Of a stretch of DNA of 64,000 bases, positions 28,001-36,666 are shown in pieces. Position 1 is the first letter of the stretch. Every line of letters begins with the position of its first letter. The stretch spans positions 1 through 64,000 of the forward strand of contig JAUILA010000023.1 of NCBI GenBank assembly GCA_030432655.1, read 5' to 3'. The stretch comes from Bacteroidia bacterium. GTDB taxonomy: Bacteria; Bacteroidota; Bacteroidia; Cytophagales; Cyclobacteriaceae. The position numbers were made by a program, and so were the translations under genes. Under the pieces are notes generated by a model. It ran no database searches. It worked only from the letters and a program-made list of their open reading frames with translations, and had not been told where the DNA came from.

Positions 28001-28089
28001 ACCTTTCAGGGAAAGCCCAGGGGATTTATTTGGTGGAATTACAGGGTGAGACCTTTTCCTTAATAAAAAGAGTGATGAACGCGTACTAA
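25084..28089 (+). CDS. Secreted M43-type (pappalysin) zinc metalloprotease with T9SS sorting domain
   Basis: The 1001-residue protein starts with GTG at 25084, which gives a good signal peptide ending LCAQ (about residue 30). The metzincin zinc site HEIGHYLGLRH is at 258-268, followed by the Met-turn segment NYMDYTNDVCM. Two or more adhesion or jelly-roll-like domains follow (repeated DLS/SFDLSHAR and LDNIQLF patterns). A C-terminal T9SS type A sorting domain begins at IIYPNPAINGRF and ends ...GIYLVELQGETFSLIKRVM. It should be secreted by the type IX system and attached to or released from the cell surface as a protease. Confidence 0.94.
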   Translation: MPGSPIITRYARLITAGFLTLILPGILCAQNALPPEKCGIEQYEKWQQDHFMPVERDEMFETWMARKIEERRNSRSALKTSEVVTLPVVVHVVHRGEAYGQGVNIPDEQILSQIEVLNEDYRRMNEDRINTPDDFLAVAADTEIQFVLAQRDPEGLPTNGINRVDGGQDIWELSENFRMKQLSYWPAEDYINIWVTNMGSNYLGYAQFPVSPLEGLDLGSANALSDGIVVDYMVFGSEALYPDANLIPAYNLGRTTTHEIGHYLGLRHIWGDGNCSEDDFVDDTPVAANDHGGLGLPCSYPGPNTCGLGSLDLPDMFQNYMDYTNDVCMNLFTQGQKDRMLVVLENSPRRASLLNSSGGIPPVAYTLDAGIRSIPNASGYLCNEVFIPETELRNYGLNTITSVTLRLLIDNSSVETRTFNVNLDALESAIVSFSPVTVNIPGEHEFEFLIESVNGTADQNTDNDVKAVSSILLPQTEGSLTVDFQNGIPANWTVVNPDGLIEWRTRSAFLETATNRALFMNNYEYEIEGEPDLFISPVIDLSDAAGPTLSFDLSHARYPGNDDALLITATNLCGDPIFDSDTVFYKKGVDLATMSETTTSPFFPESAADWRNETIDLSDYSGSQVRLSFIAINGYGNNLFIDNIHFDPGSVISLVSPRLVSCGPEVPLTFSIQNNFSAPVSTFDLALSIDGSPATFQVTLTPPLAQGESRNITLDPVNLADGSYLIEASVVNINNSGSDPPGNNDVSEIIYIDSSSDIVPLLQDFDANDNWLLASRDGMPAWELTGTNYDNSISIDFNSLGEDLPLQWIVSPDLDFTGVQQPYLSFEYSYIKETSRQDQLLVYISDNCGQTYEPLTAIEMETERTLPASASDWTRVILPLENLAGQSDIRIALVADSRESGRLFLDNIQLFVNEPVVFAEQIIYPNPAINGRFNITVNLKERQDARLRIMNMQGQVIEEILLQNTLNQTYPIDLSGKAQGIYLVELQGETFSLIKRVMNAY

Positions 28090-28150
28090 ATTCATTGAAG
28101 TACGTTATCTTCATGTTTTTAATCAGGGCTATTTTTTTAAACGCACTACT

Positions 28151-29221
28151 ATGAACCATACCATGCGTGTTGCCATTCTTTACGGAGGGAAGTCCGTAGA
28201 ACACGAAATATCAATCAATTCAGCCAGGAACATTGCAGAATATATTGACAAAGAGGAATTTGAAAGTATTCACCTTGGAATTTCCAAGCAGGGCACCTGG
28301 TTCCTGACCGACGGAGTGGTCAGTGAAATCGAAGACGGGGATCCGGTCCATATTGATGTATCTGTATCCCCGGTCAGTTTCCGGACCGCATCAGGACGGG
28401 AATTTAAGCCTGACATAGTCTTTCCTGTCCTCCACGGAACTGACGGCGAAGACGGCAGTATTCAGGGAATGCTTCGTGCACTTGAATTGCCGTTCGTCGG
28501 GAGCGGTGTGCTTGGCTCCTCCCTTTCCATGAATAAACTGTATGCAAAAAGACTGATGCAGACGGTTGATGTTCCGGTGGGCAATTATGAATCCTTCACC
28601 ATCGATGAAAGGGAAAAAATTCATTTCCCTGACCTTCGGGATAAGCTGGGTTTACCTTTTATGGCCAAAGCGGCCAACCTGGGTTCCTCCGTGGGTGTCT
28701 TTAAAGTCACTTCTGAGGAGTCATTTGTGAGCGCGCTGAATGAGATTTTTACCTATGACCATATTCTCATATGTGAGGAATTTGTGGACGGAAGGGAACT
28801 CGAATGCGCCGTTATGGGGAATGATAATCCTGAAGCATCACTACCCGGGGAAATTGTGGTGAGCAGCGATTATGACTTTTACACCTACGAAGCGAAATAT
28901 CTTGATCCGGATGCAGCTAAAATAGTCGTACCGGCCGAGATTCCGGGAGAAACAGCCGGGATGATCAGAGACCTGTCAATCCGCACGTATAAAGTCCTCC
29001 ATTGCCAGGATTTTGCGCGGGTAGACCTTTTTCTGAAAAAGGACGGCACCATTCTCATCAATGAGATCAACACCATCCCCGGGTTCACGAATTCAAGTAT
29101 GTTCCCAATGATGTGGAAAGAACGGGGTATCTCGTTTACCGCACTGATCACCAGGCTGATCAGGCTCGCGGAAGAGCGTTACAAGAAAGAATCGGCAATC
29201 GTAACCTCCCGAAAATCTTGA
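28151..29221 (+). CDS. ddl: D-alanine--D-alanine ligase
   Basis: The 356-residue ATP-grasp enzyme joins two D-alanines for peptidoglycan precursors. Visible motifs are VAILYGGKSVEHEISINSA at the N-terminus, FPVLHGTDGEDGSIQGM, the ATP-grasp loop KAANLGSSVGVFK, and LINEINTIPGFTNSSMFP at the active site. ATG at 28151 or 28163 (MRVAILYGG) could be the start; the latter fits the family better. The PASTA gene follows after 62 bases with its own promoter-like element. Confidence 0.96.
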   Translation: MNHTMRVAILYGGKSVEHEISINSARNIAEYIDKEEFESIHLGISKQGTWFLTDGVVSEIEDGDPVHIDVSVSPVSFRTASGREFKPDIVFPVLHGTDGEDGSIQGMLRALELPFVGSGVLGSSLSMNKLYAKRLMQTVDVPVGNYESFTIDEREKIHFPDLRDKLGLPFMAKAANLGSSVGVFKVTSEESFVSALNEIFTYDHILICEEFVDGRELECAVMGNDNPEASLPGEIVVSSDYDFYTYEAKYLDPDAAKIVVPAEIPGETAGMIRDLSIRTYKVLHCQDFARVDLFLKKDGTILINEINTIPGFTNSSMFPMMWKERGISFTALITRLIRLAEERYKKESAIVTSRKS

Positions 29222-29245
29222 TTTTTTCAAATATTATTACGTTTG
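29218..29245 (+). promoter_or_regulatory. Candidate promoter of the PASTA gene
   Basis: TACGTTTG (29238-29245) matches the -7 consensus TAnnTTTG. TTG at 29218-29220 lies 17 bases upstream, slightly short of the usual 19-21. The element overlaps the ddl stop region and lies 38 bases before the PASTA start. Confidence 0.5.
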
Positions 29246-29283
29246 CTCGTATAATCGGACAGGAACCATTTATTTAGAACATA

Positions 29284-30081
29284 ATGAAACTTACTTCCGG
29301 AAACTTAAAGGGATTTTTACTGAACATAGCCGTTGTGCTTGTACTGCTTGCCGGAGCTGTATTGTATTTCTTTTTTGGCTACCTCCCCAGTAAGACAAAC
29401 CATGGGGAAACGATAACCGTACCGGACCTTCAGGGGCTTTCCGTGGATAATGTGGAATCCTACGTGACACAGCGAAATTTACGCTATGAGGTGGACGATT
29501 CCACCTACTCGGAAGATTTTCCCCCGCTGACCATTCTCAAGCAATACCCGCCGGCAGGGTCCAAAGTGAAAGAAGGCCGGAAAATATTCATTTCGGTTAA
29601 TCGTGTCGCTCCTCCATCAGTGCCGATTCCCGACCTGGTCAACCAAAGTTCACTTCGTAATGCCGAAGCAGTACTGAAAAGCAATGAACTGAAGCGGGGC
29701 CAGATTGATTACAAACCCAGCCCTTTCCTGAACCTGGTGCTGGAGATGCATTTCGAAGGCAAGCCGATCCAGGCAGGCCAGCGGGTTCCGAAAGGAAGTA
29801 CGATCGACCTGGTTGTCGGGAACGGATATTCCCGATCCAATATTCCCACGCCGGATCTTATCGGACAGGATTTTGGTGATGCCAGTTTCATTATTCTCGG
29901 TTCCAGCCTGAAAATCGGACAAGTTACGGTCGACGGTGATACTACGGGTCAAAGTTCAATCGTTATTCGTCAGCAACCTGAATCCGGGCGGGAAATCAAA
30001 ATTGGTGACCCTGTCGATTTATGGATCATGCCGTCCAGTGATACGGTGATCACGCGGACGCAGGCACTGCTGGATGAGTAA
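29284..30081 (+). CDS. PASTA domain membrane protein
   Basis: The 265 residues have a short cytoplasmic start, one membrane helix (LLNIAVVLVLLAGAVLYFFFG) and three PASTA repeats outside (about 45-110, 115-183 and 184-255), each opening with a PDLQG/PDLVN/PDLIG-type motif. PASTA repeats bind peptidoglycan or beta-lactam-like ligands. No kinase domain is attached, as is usual in Bacteroidota. It sits between ddl and a T9SS protein, directly abutting the latter (TAA immediately followed by ATG). Confidence 0.93.
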   Translation: MKLTSGNLKGFLLNIAVVLVLLAGAVLYFFFGYLPSKTNHGETITVPDLQGLSVDNVESYVTQRNLRYEVDDSTYSEDFPPLTILKQYPPAGSKVKEGRKIFISVNRVAPPSVPIPDLVNQSSLRNAEAVLKSNELKRGQIDYKPSPFLNLVLEMHFEGKPIQAGQRVPKGSTIDLVVGNGYSRSNIPTPDLIGQDFGDASFIILGSSLKIGQVTVDGDTTGQSSIVIRQQPESGREIKIGDPVDLWIMPSSDTVITRTQALLDE

Positions 30082-31944
30082 ATGATCAAATTAAACACCT
30101 TATTCCTCCTTTTCTTTCTGTATGGCGCTGTTCTGCAGGCACAGGTAAGGATCATTCCTCTTGTAACACAGGAAAAACCAGGTAAAAGCCATCGGAATGT
30201 CTCCGGAATCTCGTCGGTATCTCTCCCCTTCTGGGATGATTTCAGCACCCCGGGACAGCCCGACACCAATTTCTGGCAAAACAGTGAAAACGTTTTTATA
30301 AATTCCGGATTATCTGAAGACCCTCCCAGTTTGTACGTGGCATCTTTCGACGGGCTTGATGCAAACGGCAACCCATACGCCCAGGGCAGTGCTGAAGGTG
30401 TCGCCGACAGTCTGACTTCCGTCCCCATTGACTTGTCATCTTATTCTGTTTCCGACAATATTTACCTCAGCTTCTTTTATGAATTTGCCGGCCTTGGCGA
30501 CAAGCCGGAGCCAAGCGACTCACTGGGCCTCGAGTTTCGGGATACTACCGGAGAATGGGTTTCCATATGGCCGGCGACAGCACAGGATCTTGACCGCAGC
30601 GGAGAATTTAGGCAGGTGCTGATCCATTTAAACCGGGCTGAATGGCTACATGCAGGATTTCAGATGCGGTTTACGTCCTATGGCCGCTTGTCAGGTTCCT
30701 TTGACCTCTGGAACATTGACTATGTCTATATGAATTCGGGCCGTAATGCACTGGATACCTCCTACCCTGACCGTACAATCAGTGAACCGCTGTCCAATTT
30801 CCTTGAACCCTATCGTCAGATTCCCTATTCCCACCTTACTCCTGAGCAGATCACCATGCCCGTTTTCCGGGTTAGAAACATGGTGATCAGTTCTTCAAAC
30901 CAGAACAAAGCCTACAACTACTACTTCAATTACTCAATTGATGTTACCGATACCCTGGGAAATACCAGCAAGACCTCAAATTCTGTATTTATCGAACCCC
31001 TTGAAAGTCCGATTGCTGCCAATTCCTCGGAGGAAGTAGTCGTACGCGAACCAATTCCTGATTTCAGCGGAAATGAGGCGGCTGACAGTGCCCGTGTATT
31101 CCTGGAAATTATCCTGGATGCAGATGATAACGAAAGCATCAGCGAAGGTGGTGATTATGATCCCGGAAAATATGCGCCAGTGGATTTCCAGGAGAATGAT
31201 ACGCTTCGGGAAGAATTTATTATATCCGACAGCTACGCCTACGATGACGGATCGGCAGAGTTAGGCGCCGGTCTGAACGCAGCCGGTGACAGGCTCGCTT
31301 ATCAATTTACGCTGAGAGGCGTGGAGAGCGATTTGCTTACTGGTATGGACATTTATTTTCCATTTACCGGCAGCAGCCCGGACGGCAAACAACTCGAACT
31401 GACCGTGTGGCAGGATGAGGGCGGCGAGCCTGGTCTTGTGCTCTTCAGGCAATTGGTCAACGCGCGTCAGGCAGCCGGTAAAAACGAATTTGTCCGATAT
31501 GAATTTGCCCGGCCGGTAAATGTAACCGGGACATTTTACATCGGATTCCGTCAAAACTCTCCCGGTTCGCTTGCGGTCGGACTGGATGTAAACACAACTT
31601 CCGGCGACAGACTGTTTTTTAACCTGGGAGAATTATGGGAGACGAATTCGCTGGTTGACGGCAGCCTGATGTTACGGCCGGTATTTACACGAGTAGATGA
31701 CATTATTGTGAGTACGGGAGACGCTCTCACCCCATCGGTCAGACCCTATCCAAACCCTGCGGCATCGGGTGAATTCTATCTTCATACACGTGAAGAATTT
31801 ACCATTACCGACCTAAGTGGCCGGAAAATTCCGTATAATATAACCGATGAGGGGTCCCGCGTCAAAGTGAAGCTGCATTCTCCGGCCTCCGGAATTTACC
31901 TGATCCGGTCTGCCGAACACAGCTGGCGGATTATCATTCCATAA
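30082..31944 (+). CDS. Secreted T9SS-sorted surface protein of unknown function
   Basis: The 620-residue protein has an N-terminal signal (LFLLFFLYGAVLQAQ). A large beta-rich body of MAM/jelly-roll-like segments includes the SVPIDLSSYSVSDNIYLSFFYEF-type pattern (about residues 110-140). A C-terminal T9SS type A sorting domain begins at VRPYPNPAASGEF and closes with ASGIYLIRSAE. No catalytic motif is visible. It abuts the PASTA gene and its last 11 bases overlap the end of the convergent site-2 protease gene. A role in the envelope or surface layer is inference. Confidence 0.88.
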   Translation: MIKLNTLFLLFFLYGAVLQAQVRIIPLVTQEKPGKSHRNVSGISSVSLPFWDDFSTPGQPDTNFWQNSENVFINSGLSEDPPSLYVASFDGLDANGNPYAQGSAEGVADSLTSVPIDLSSYSVSDNIYLSFFYEFAGLGDKPEPSDSLGLEFRDTTGEWVSIWPATAQDLDRSGEFRQVLIHLNRAEWLHAGFQMRFTSYGRLSGSFDLWNIDYVYMNSGRNALDTSYPDRTISEPLSNFLEPYRQIPYSHLTPEQITMPVFRVRNMVISSSNQNKAYNYYFNYSIDVTDTLGNTSKTSNSVFIEPLESPIAANSSEEVVVREPIPDFSGNEAADSARVFLEIILDADDNESISEGGDYDPGKYAPVDFQENDTLREEFIISDSYAYDDGSAELGAGLNAAGDRLAYQFTLRGVESDLLTGMDIYFPFTGSSPDGKQLELTVWQDEGGEPGLVLFRQLVNARQAAGKNEFVRYEFARPVNVTGTFYIGFRQNSPGSLAVGLDVNTTSGDRLFFNLGELWETNSLVDGSLMLRPVFTRVDDIIVSTGDALTPSVRPYPNPAASGEFYLHTREEFTITDLSGRKIPYNITDEGSRVKVKLHSPASGIYLIRSAEHSWRIIIP

Positions 31945-33040
31945 TAAAAGGCTGAGGGCTGAATGATATCACAAAAATGATCAGCGCGATCCAACCCAGT
32001 AGCTGACGTTTCCAGTCCAGCGGCTGTTCAATTTCCGCTTTCGGGTGCGCTACTCCCAATACCCTGCTGATGATAAAAGCAAAAAGCAACCAACCACTGT
32101 ACCCCTCAATGCCCTTATATACCAGGGGCATCAGGAACTGGAGGGCAAACATAATTGTGGCGTACATGAGCGTTGTCTGCCGGTCCATTTTAAAGCTCCT
32201 GAACATTACATAAAGAAAGTAAAGGTAGGGCACCGCCCAGATCAGGGTATTCATGTCATCCTGAGGAGTAAACAGCCCGTATCCGGCATAGAACAGAAAA
32301 GCAGTAAATATGATCCGGCTTATCAGAAAATGCCATTTATACCCGAACAACCCGTATAGCACATGTCCGCCATCCAGCTGACCGATTGGTAACAGGTTAA
32401 GGGCGGTAAAGAATAACGCCAGGAATCCCGCGAAAAGATAGGGATAATGAATAATCTCGTACTTATTCGGCATGCGGGACGGGTCCTCCACCAGTGCCTC
32501 TTCCATTACCGAAAAAAGTATATTTTTTCCAATGGCCAGGTTCATGGTTGAATCGCTCTGTACTTCCAAACCATAATCCTTCCCATGGCCGGCATACTCC
32601 GGATGAATGTCGTAGATATAATCTTCGGCCGGCAAATGCGTAAATCCGTAGAACAGGGAGGCAAACGCGATTACAAAGCCAGCAATGGGACCTGAGACCC
32701 CTATATCAAAATACTGCTTCTTTGACCATATCTTTCCTTTGATCCTGATAATAGCGCCCATGGTGCCCACCAGGAAAAACGGGGGCAGCGGAATATAATA
32801 CGGCAGGGTGGTTTTCACCTTATGGGAAACCGCCGTGAAAAAATGCCCGAATTCATGAACTGTCAGAAATAAAAGAAACGGAAGGGAAAATTTAAGTCCT
32901 TCCACAAAATCAGGCCATTCGTACGGGCCCGCAAGCCACATTTTTCCGCGTATCCAGAATTCGCCCGATAAAGTAACCGTAGCAAACGTTGTGAGAAAAA
33001 AAGCGAGCTGGATAATATGTATTCGTCTGATCTTAGGCAT
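31934..33040 (-). CDS. Site-2 protease family (M50) membrane metalloprotease
   Basis: The 368-residue multi-helix protein has the zinc-ligand motif HEFGH at 62-66 and the third ligand Asp223 in LPIGQLDGGH. These are the defining pair of M50 intramembrane proteases, which cut transmembrane segments such as anti-sigma factors. Six or more membrane helices are visible and a periplasmic-looking insert lies at about 140-195. No PDZ domain is seen. The start overlaps the HAD phosphatase end by 8 bases, so they are co-translated. Whether it processes the anti-sigma candidate at 15360 is unknown. Confidence 0.93.
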   Translation of the reverse strand: MPKIRRIHIIQLAFFLTTFATVTLSGEFWIRGKMWLAGPYEWPDFVEGLKFSLPFLLFLTVHEFGHFFTAVSHKVKTTLPYYIPLPPFFLVGTMGAIIRIKGKIWSKKQYFDIGVSGPIAGFVIAFASLFYGFTHLPAEDYIYDIHPEYAGHGKDYGLEVQSDSTMNLAIGKNILFSVMEEALVEDPSRMPNKYEIIHYPYLFAGFLALFFTALNLLPIGQLDGGHVLYGLFGYKWHFLISRIIFTAFLFYAGYGLFTPQDDMNTLIWAVPYLYFLYVMFRSFKMDRQTTLMYATIMFALQFLMPLVYKGIEGYSGWLLFAFIISRVLGVAHPKAEIEQPLDWKRQLLGWIALIIFVISFSPQPFIME

Positions 33041-33653
33041 TGAAGATCTCTCTTAGCATCTCAGGATCCGTCAGATGAATGGTCTGAAGCCCTGTTGATT
33101 CTGCTCCGGTAATGTTATCAGGATTATCGTCAATAAACAACGTTTCTTCAGGGAGAAGGTCATTCTCGCTGATGACCTGTTCGAAAATGTCCCGGTTTGG
33201 CTTGCGCTTATTCATCCGGTGAGAATAATACGCCTTGTCAAATAATTCATCGATTGACCTGATCCCGTCAGGAAGCCGTTCTTCGTTTACTTTCTGCAGG
33301 TGAATGTCGTTGGTGTTGCTGAGAAGAAATACGCTGTGATCATTCCGGAGGCGCCTGAGCAGTTCAATTCTCCATTCAGGGATGTCAAGAATCATGGCAT
33401 TCCAGCATTCATCAATCTCCTCATCGGTTAGCCTGGGAGAAATAAGTCCACGGACCTCGTCCCGGAACTGTTCATCGGATATCAGTCCCATTTCATAATT
33501 AATCGGGGTTGAATGATGCAGTACTTCCGGGGTGAGGGCCGGATTATGCCGGAGGAACGCCCGATATGTGGCATTCGTATCCAGGTTTATTATTACCCCT
33601 CCCAGGTCGAAGATCAATGTCTGGTACCGGGAAATATCTTTTTTGACTTGCAT
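33033..33653 (-). CDS. HAD superfamily hydrolase (subfamily IA)
   Basis: The 206-residue protein carries HAD motif I FDLGGVIINLD (nucleophile Asp16), motif II LLSNTND, motif III lysine in KRKPNRDIF and motif IV ETLFIDDNPDNI. It is likely a small-molecule phosphatase resembling the YihX/haloacid-dehalogenase-like group. The substrate is unknown. It precedes and overlaps the site-2 protease gene (8 bases). The 179-base divergent spacer to the next gene shows no exact promoter consensus. Confidence 0.94.
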   Translation of the reverse strand: MQVKKDISRYQTLIFDLGGVIINLDTNATYRAFLRHNPALTPEVLHHSTPINYEMGLISDEQFRDEVRGLISPRLTDEEIDECWNAMILDIPEWRIELLRRLRNDHSVFLLSNTNDIHLQKVNEERLPDGIRSIDELFDKAYYSHRMNKRKPNRDIFEQVISENDLLPEETLFIDDNPDNITGAESTGLQTIHLTDPEMLREIFNA

Positions 33654-33832
33654 GGAGCAAATAACGTCTGGACTATACTGAAAGCCAAAGAGAATGAGAA
33701 GAAATTAAAACGTAAGCCAGTAATTCACTTTTAGAATAACGGCCCGGTTGTGGTCTGGTCGTGCCCAGTCAGCCGTCCAAATCAATAACTCAAACGGATA
33801 ATTATTAAAGTTATGTAACTTAGAATCACCCC

Positions 33833-35032
33833 ATGAAAATCAGTTCTGCCTTTCTTTTGTACCTGTGGACCTTATTTACTGGTTCGGCTTTTTCCCAGCC
33901 GCCGGAGCAGCAACGGTTTTTACGTTCAGCGGCCTGGCAACTTGATTCAGGATTTTTAGTGGCGGGTGACGGCGTTCTCACTTCTATAGGTGACCGTCGA
34001 ATAGTGCTGATCGGTGAATTTAACCATGGCAGCCATGAGGTGTTTGCTGTACAGGATTCCCTGATCCGGTTTCTGCACGAAAAGCTGGGATTTACACACG
34101 TTCTTTTTGAAGCCGGACTCGGGGAAGTCGGTGTCATTCACTTATCCATGCATGACCGAACAGAAGAACAGCTTACCTACGGTTTTTTCGGAGGTTGGCG
34201 AACGACGGAAAGACAACACCTCATGGGTTACCTTCGGGACCAGCAGATGCCATTCGGAGGTTATGATGTGCAACGTACCGGCTCTGTGTTCACGGACCAC
34301 CTGAGCAGCCGGCTGGATGAACTGGATTATTTTGAATCGCTCGAATTACGGTTCCTGGAGATAAAGGGTGAACTTGCCCGCTTCCAGACCATTTATGATT
34401 CAGTGGCTCCTGAAACCATTCAGCTGATCCTGGATTACCGGGAACTAAAGGATACATTGCCACCTGAAGAAACGCTGGAAATCAGGACCCTGGAAAACCG
34501 GATCACCTACCTGCAATATATGCTGGACTTTGCCCGGACGAAAGACTGGAATGAGCGCTGGAAGCAGCGTGACCTGGCCATGGCGCAAAATATCAGGTGG
34601 TGGATTGACAGGATCCCTGAACAGGAAAAAGTGATTATCCTCGGTCATAATTTTCATATAGCCAGGTATAATGCCGGGGAAGAAGTTATGGGAGAATTCC
34701 TGGCAAACGATTATGGCAGTGACATGTACAGCATAGGCATTTTTGCAGCAGGCGGGAACTACCTGGATAACTCAGGAACGATTAAACAAATGACCCCGGC
34801 CGATAGTATGGCCAGGGACCTTACATCGGTCATTCAACAGATACGTGCTGAAACGATATTCCTGGCGATCCCGGACCAGCCGGTACCCGGATCTGACTGG
34901 CTCTTCAATGATATCATTATCAATGATACCTTTATTGACTTGTCAGGAACAAACCATTTGAACTTATCCGAATCATTCGACGCCCTCATCCTGCTTCAAC
35001 AGGTCTCTCCGGCTCATAAACCCGAAAACTGA
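33833..35032 (+). CDS. Exported erythromycin-esterase-like hydrolase
   Basis: The 399 residues have a signal peptide (SSAFLLYLWTLFTGSAFSQ). The domain matches the erythromycin esterase (EreA/B-like) superfamily, with the active-site stretch LIGEFNHGSHE (Glu62, His65 and His68) and the later IILGHNFHIAR. Characterised Ere enzymes open macrolide lactones, but most members have unknown substrates, so a resistance role is not claimed. The next gene starts on its last base (TGATG at 35030-35034), so it is translationally coupled to the DUF1835 protein. Confidence 0.9.
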   Translation: MKISSAFLLYLWTLFTGSAFSQPPEQQRFLRSAAWQLDSGFLVAGDGVLTSIGDRRIVLIGEFNHGSHEVFAVQDSLIRFLHEKLGFTHVLFEAGLGEVGVIHLSMHDRTEEQLTYGFFGGWRTTERQHLMGYLRDQQMPFGGYDVQRTGSVFTDHLSSRLDELDYFESLELRFLEIKGELARFQTIYDSVAPETIQLILDYRELKDTLPPEETLEIRTLENRITYLQYMLDFARTKDWNERWKQRDLAMAQNIRWWIDRIPEQEKVIILGHNFHIARYNAGEEVMGEFLANDYGSDMYSIGIFAAGGNYLDNSGTIKQMTPADSMARDLTSVIQQIRAETIFLAIPDQPVPGSDWLFNDIIINDTFIDLSGTNHLNLSESFDALILLQQVSPAHKPEN

Positions 35033-35781
35033 TGCAAATACATATATTGAATGGCGACGCGCTGAAGGAGCAATTTCCTGATATCCCGGGAGAAGTACTG
35101 GTGATGCGTGAATGCCTGATGGACGGCCCGGTAAAAAGTCAGACGATTGAACAGCTCTACCACCTCCGGTCTGATTATATGAGCGGCCATTATGATGGAA
35201 TATCGCGGGAAGATTATTACCGGATGACTGTACCGGAACTTAACAGAATCCTGGAACTTGACGGGACCTCCGGGGAAATCAACCTGTGGTTTGAAGATGA
35301 TCTGTTTTGCCAGGTCAACCTTTGGTTCCTTCTGCATCACCTGAAGAATTCGGAAAAAATATACCTGGTCCGGCCTCCGGCACTTACCGGCTATGGCTTC
35401 GGTGGACTGACCAGCGAAGAATTGTTAGCAACTCTGGAGCAGCGAACGGCCTTATCGCTGTCAGGCCAACTGGAAGATCTATGGCCGGCGTATCGGGAGA
35501 ATGATACCGGACGTTTACAATCGCTTGGATCGGAACTTGAGGAACAATATCCTTTCATTACGCAAGCCATTCAGGCCCATATTGAAAGCTTGCCTACAAG
35601 CGCGGATGAGGGACGTCCTAAGCGTGTGATCAGGGAAATTATCAGTGAACTGGGCACCACCTCCACCGGTCCTGTGTTCCGGGAATTCTGCCGTCGTGAG
35701 CCGATATACGGGTACGGGGATTTACAATTCATCCGGATCCTTAATGAGGTTACACAAGCGTCCGGGGCCGACAAGCCGTAG
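35032..35781 (+). CDS. DUF1835 domain protein
   Basis: The 249 residues start HILNGDALKEQFPDIPGEVLVMRECL, of which the first part is the DUF1835 signature, with DGPV and the internal INLWFEDDLFCQVN. The protein looks cytoplasmic and has no signal peptide. The function of the family is unknown. It is co-translated with the exported erythromycin-esterase-like gene (1-base overlap). No catalytic motif is evident. Confidence 0.88.
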   Translation: MQIHILNGDALKEQFPDIPGEVLVMRECLMDGPVKSQTIEQLYHLRSDYMSGHYDGISREDYYRMTVPELNRILELDGTSGEINLWFEDDLFCQVNLWFLLHHLKNSEKIYLVRPPALTGYGFGGLTSEELLATLEQRTALSLSGQLEDLWPAYRENDTGRLQSLGSELEEQYPFITQAIQAHIESLPTSADEGRPKRVIREIISELGTTSTGPVFREFCRREPIYGYGDLQFIRILNEVTQASGADKP

Positions 35782-35861
35782 CTATTCAAATATAATTCTC
35801 AACAGTATCCTGATATAGCTGTTTCTTAAGTACTGAAAACAGGAACGTCACGAAAAGTATT

Positions 35862-36656
35862 ATGGACTTAGAATTAACTGATAAAAAAGCCCTGATCACC
35901 GGTTCGACCGCCGGGATAGGAAGAGCCATCGCCGAAAGACTGGCGGGTGAAGGTTGCGGAGTGATTATTAATGGAAGAAAGGCCAAGGAAGTGGAAACCG
36001 CAGTCAACGAAATAAAGGAGAAATTTTCGGAAAGTGAGGTCAGCGGTGTAGCTGCAGATTTCAGTAAGCCGGCTGAAATAAAGAATCTGATAAATCGGGT
36101 CCCTTCAGTGGATATCCTGGTTAACAATGTCGGCATATTCAACCCGGTTGAATTTGAAGAAATAAGTGACGAAGAGTGGCAGGAAATGTTCGAGGTGAAT
36201 GTTATGAGCGGAGTCCGGCTTTCCAGGCATTATCTCCCGCTCATGCTGAAAAATAACAATGGACGCATCATTTTCATATCAAGCGAATCCGGTTTGAATA
36301 TTCCTACGGAAATGATCCACTATGGAATGAGCAAAACCGCACAGTTATCAATATCAAGAGGATTGGCCAGGCTGACTAAAGGAACGGATGTTACGGTGAA
36401 TTCCATTCTCCCCGGTCCGACCTGGAGCCGGGCAAATGAGCAATCAATTAAAGAAGCCGCGGAAGAGGAAAACCTTTCGGTGGATGAGGTGATTGCCGTA
36501 TTCTTCCGTGACCGCAGACCCTCTTCGCTGACCCAGAGGTTTGCTGACCCCATGGAAGTAGCCAATATGGTCGCATACATCGCCAGCCCGTTGTCTGCCT
36601 CTACCAACGGAGCATCATTGCGCGTAGATGGTGGGATAGTTAATTCAATAATATAA
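35862..36656 (+). CDS. Short-chain dehydrogenase/reductase
   Basis: The 264 residues form a classical SDR. The cofactor loop is TGSTAGIGRA near 14-23, NNVG follows the fourth strand, the catalytic Ser is in IFISSESG and the Tyr-x3-Lys is in HYGMSKTA. The C-terminal DGGIVNS is typical of the FabG-like branch. NADP(H) or NAD(H)-dependent oxidoreduction of an unknown carbonyl substrate is expected. The aldo/keto reductase gene starts 10 bases downstream, so the two oxidoreductases are one operon. Confidence 0.94.
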   Translation: MDLELTDKKALITGSTAGIGRAIAERLAGEGCGVIINGRKAKEVETAVNEIKEKFSESEVSGVAADFSKPAEIKNLINRVPSVDILVNNVGIFNPVEFEEISDEEWQEMFEVNVMSGVRLSRHYLPLMLKNNNGRIIFISSESGLNIPTEMIHYGMSKTAQLSISRGLARLTKGTDVTVNSILPGPTWSRANEQSIKEAAEEENLSVDEVIAVFFRDRRPSSLTQRFADPMEVANMVAYIASPLSASTNGASLRVDGGIVNSII

Positions 36657-36666
36657 TAATAGAATT

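Noticed and set aside
33833-35032. Macrolide resistance by the erythromycin-esterase-like protein.
   Set aside because: Most family members have unknown substrates and there is no resistance context, so only the family is claimed.
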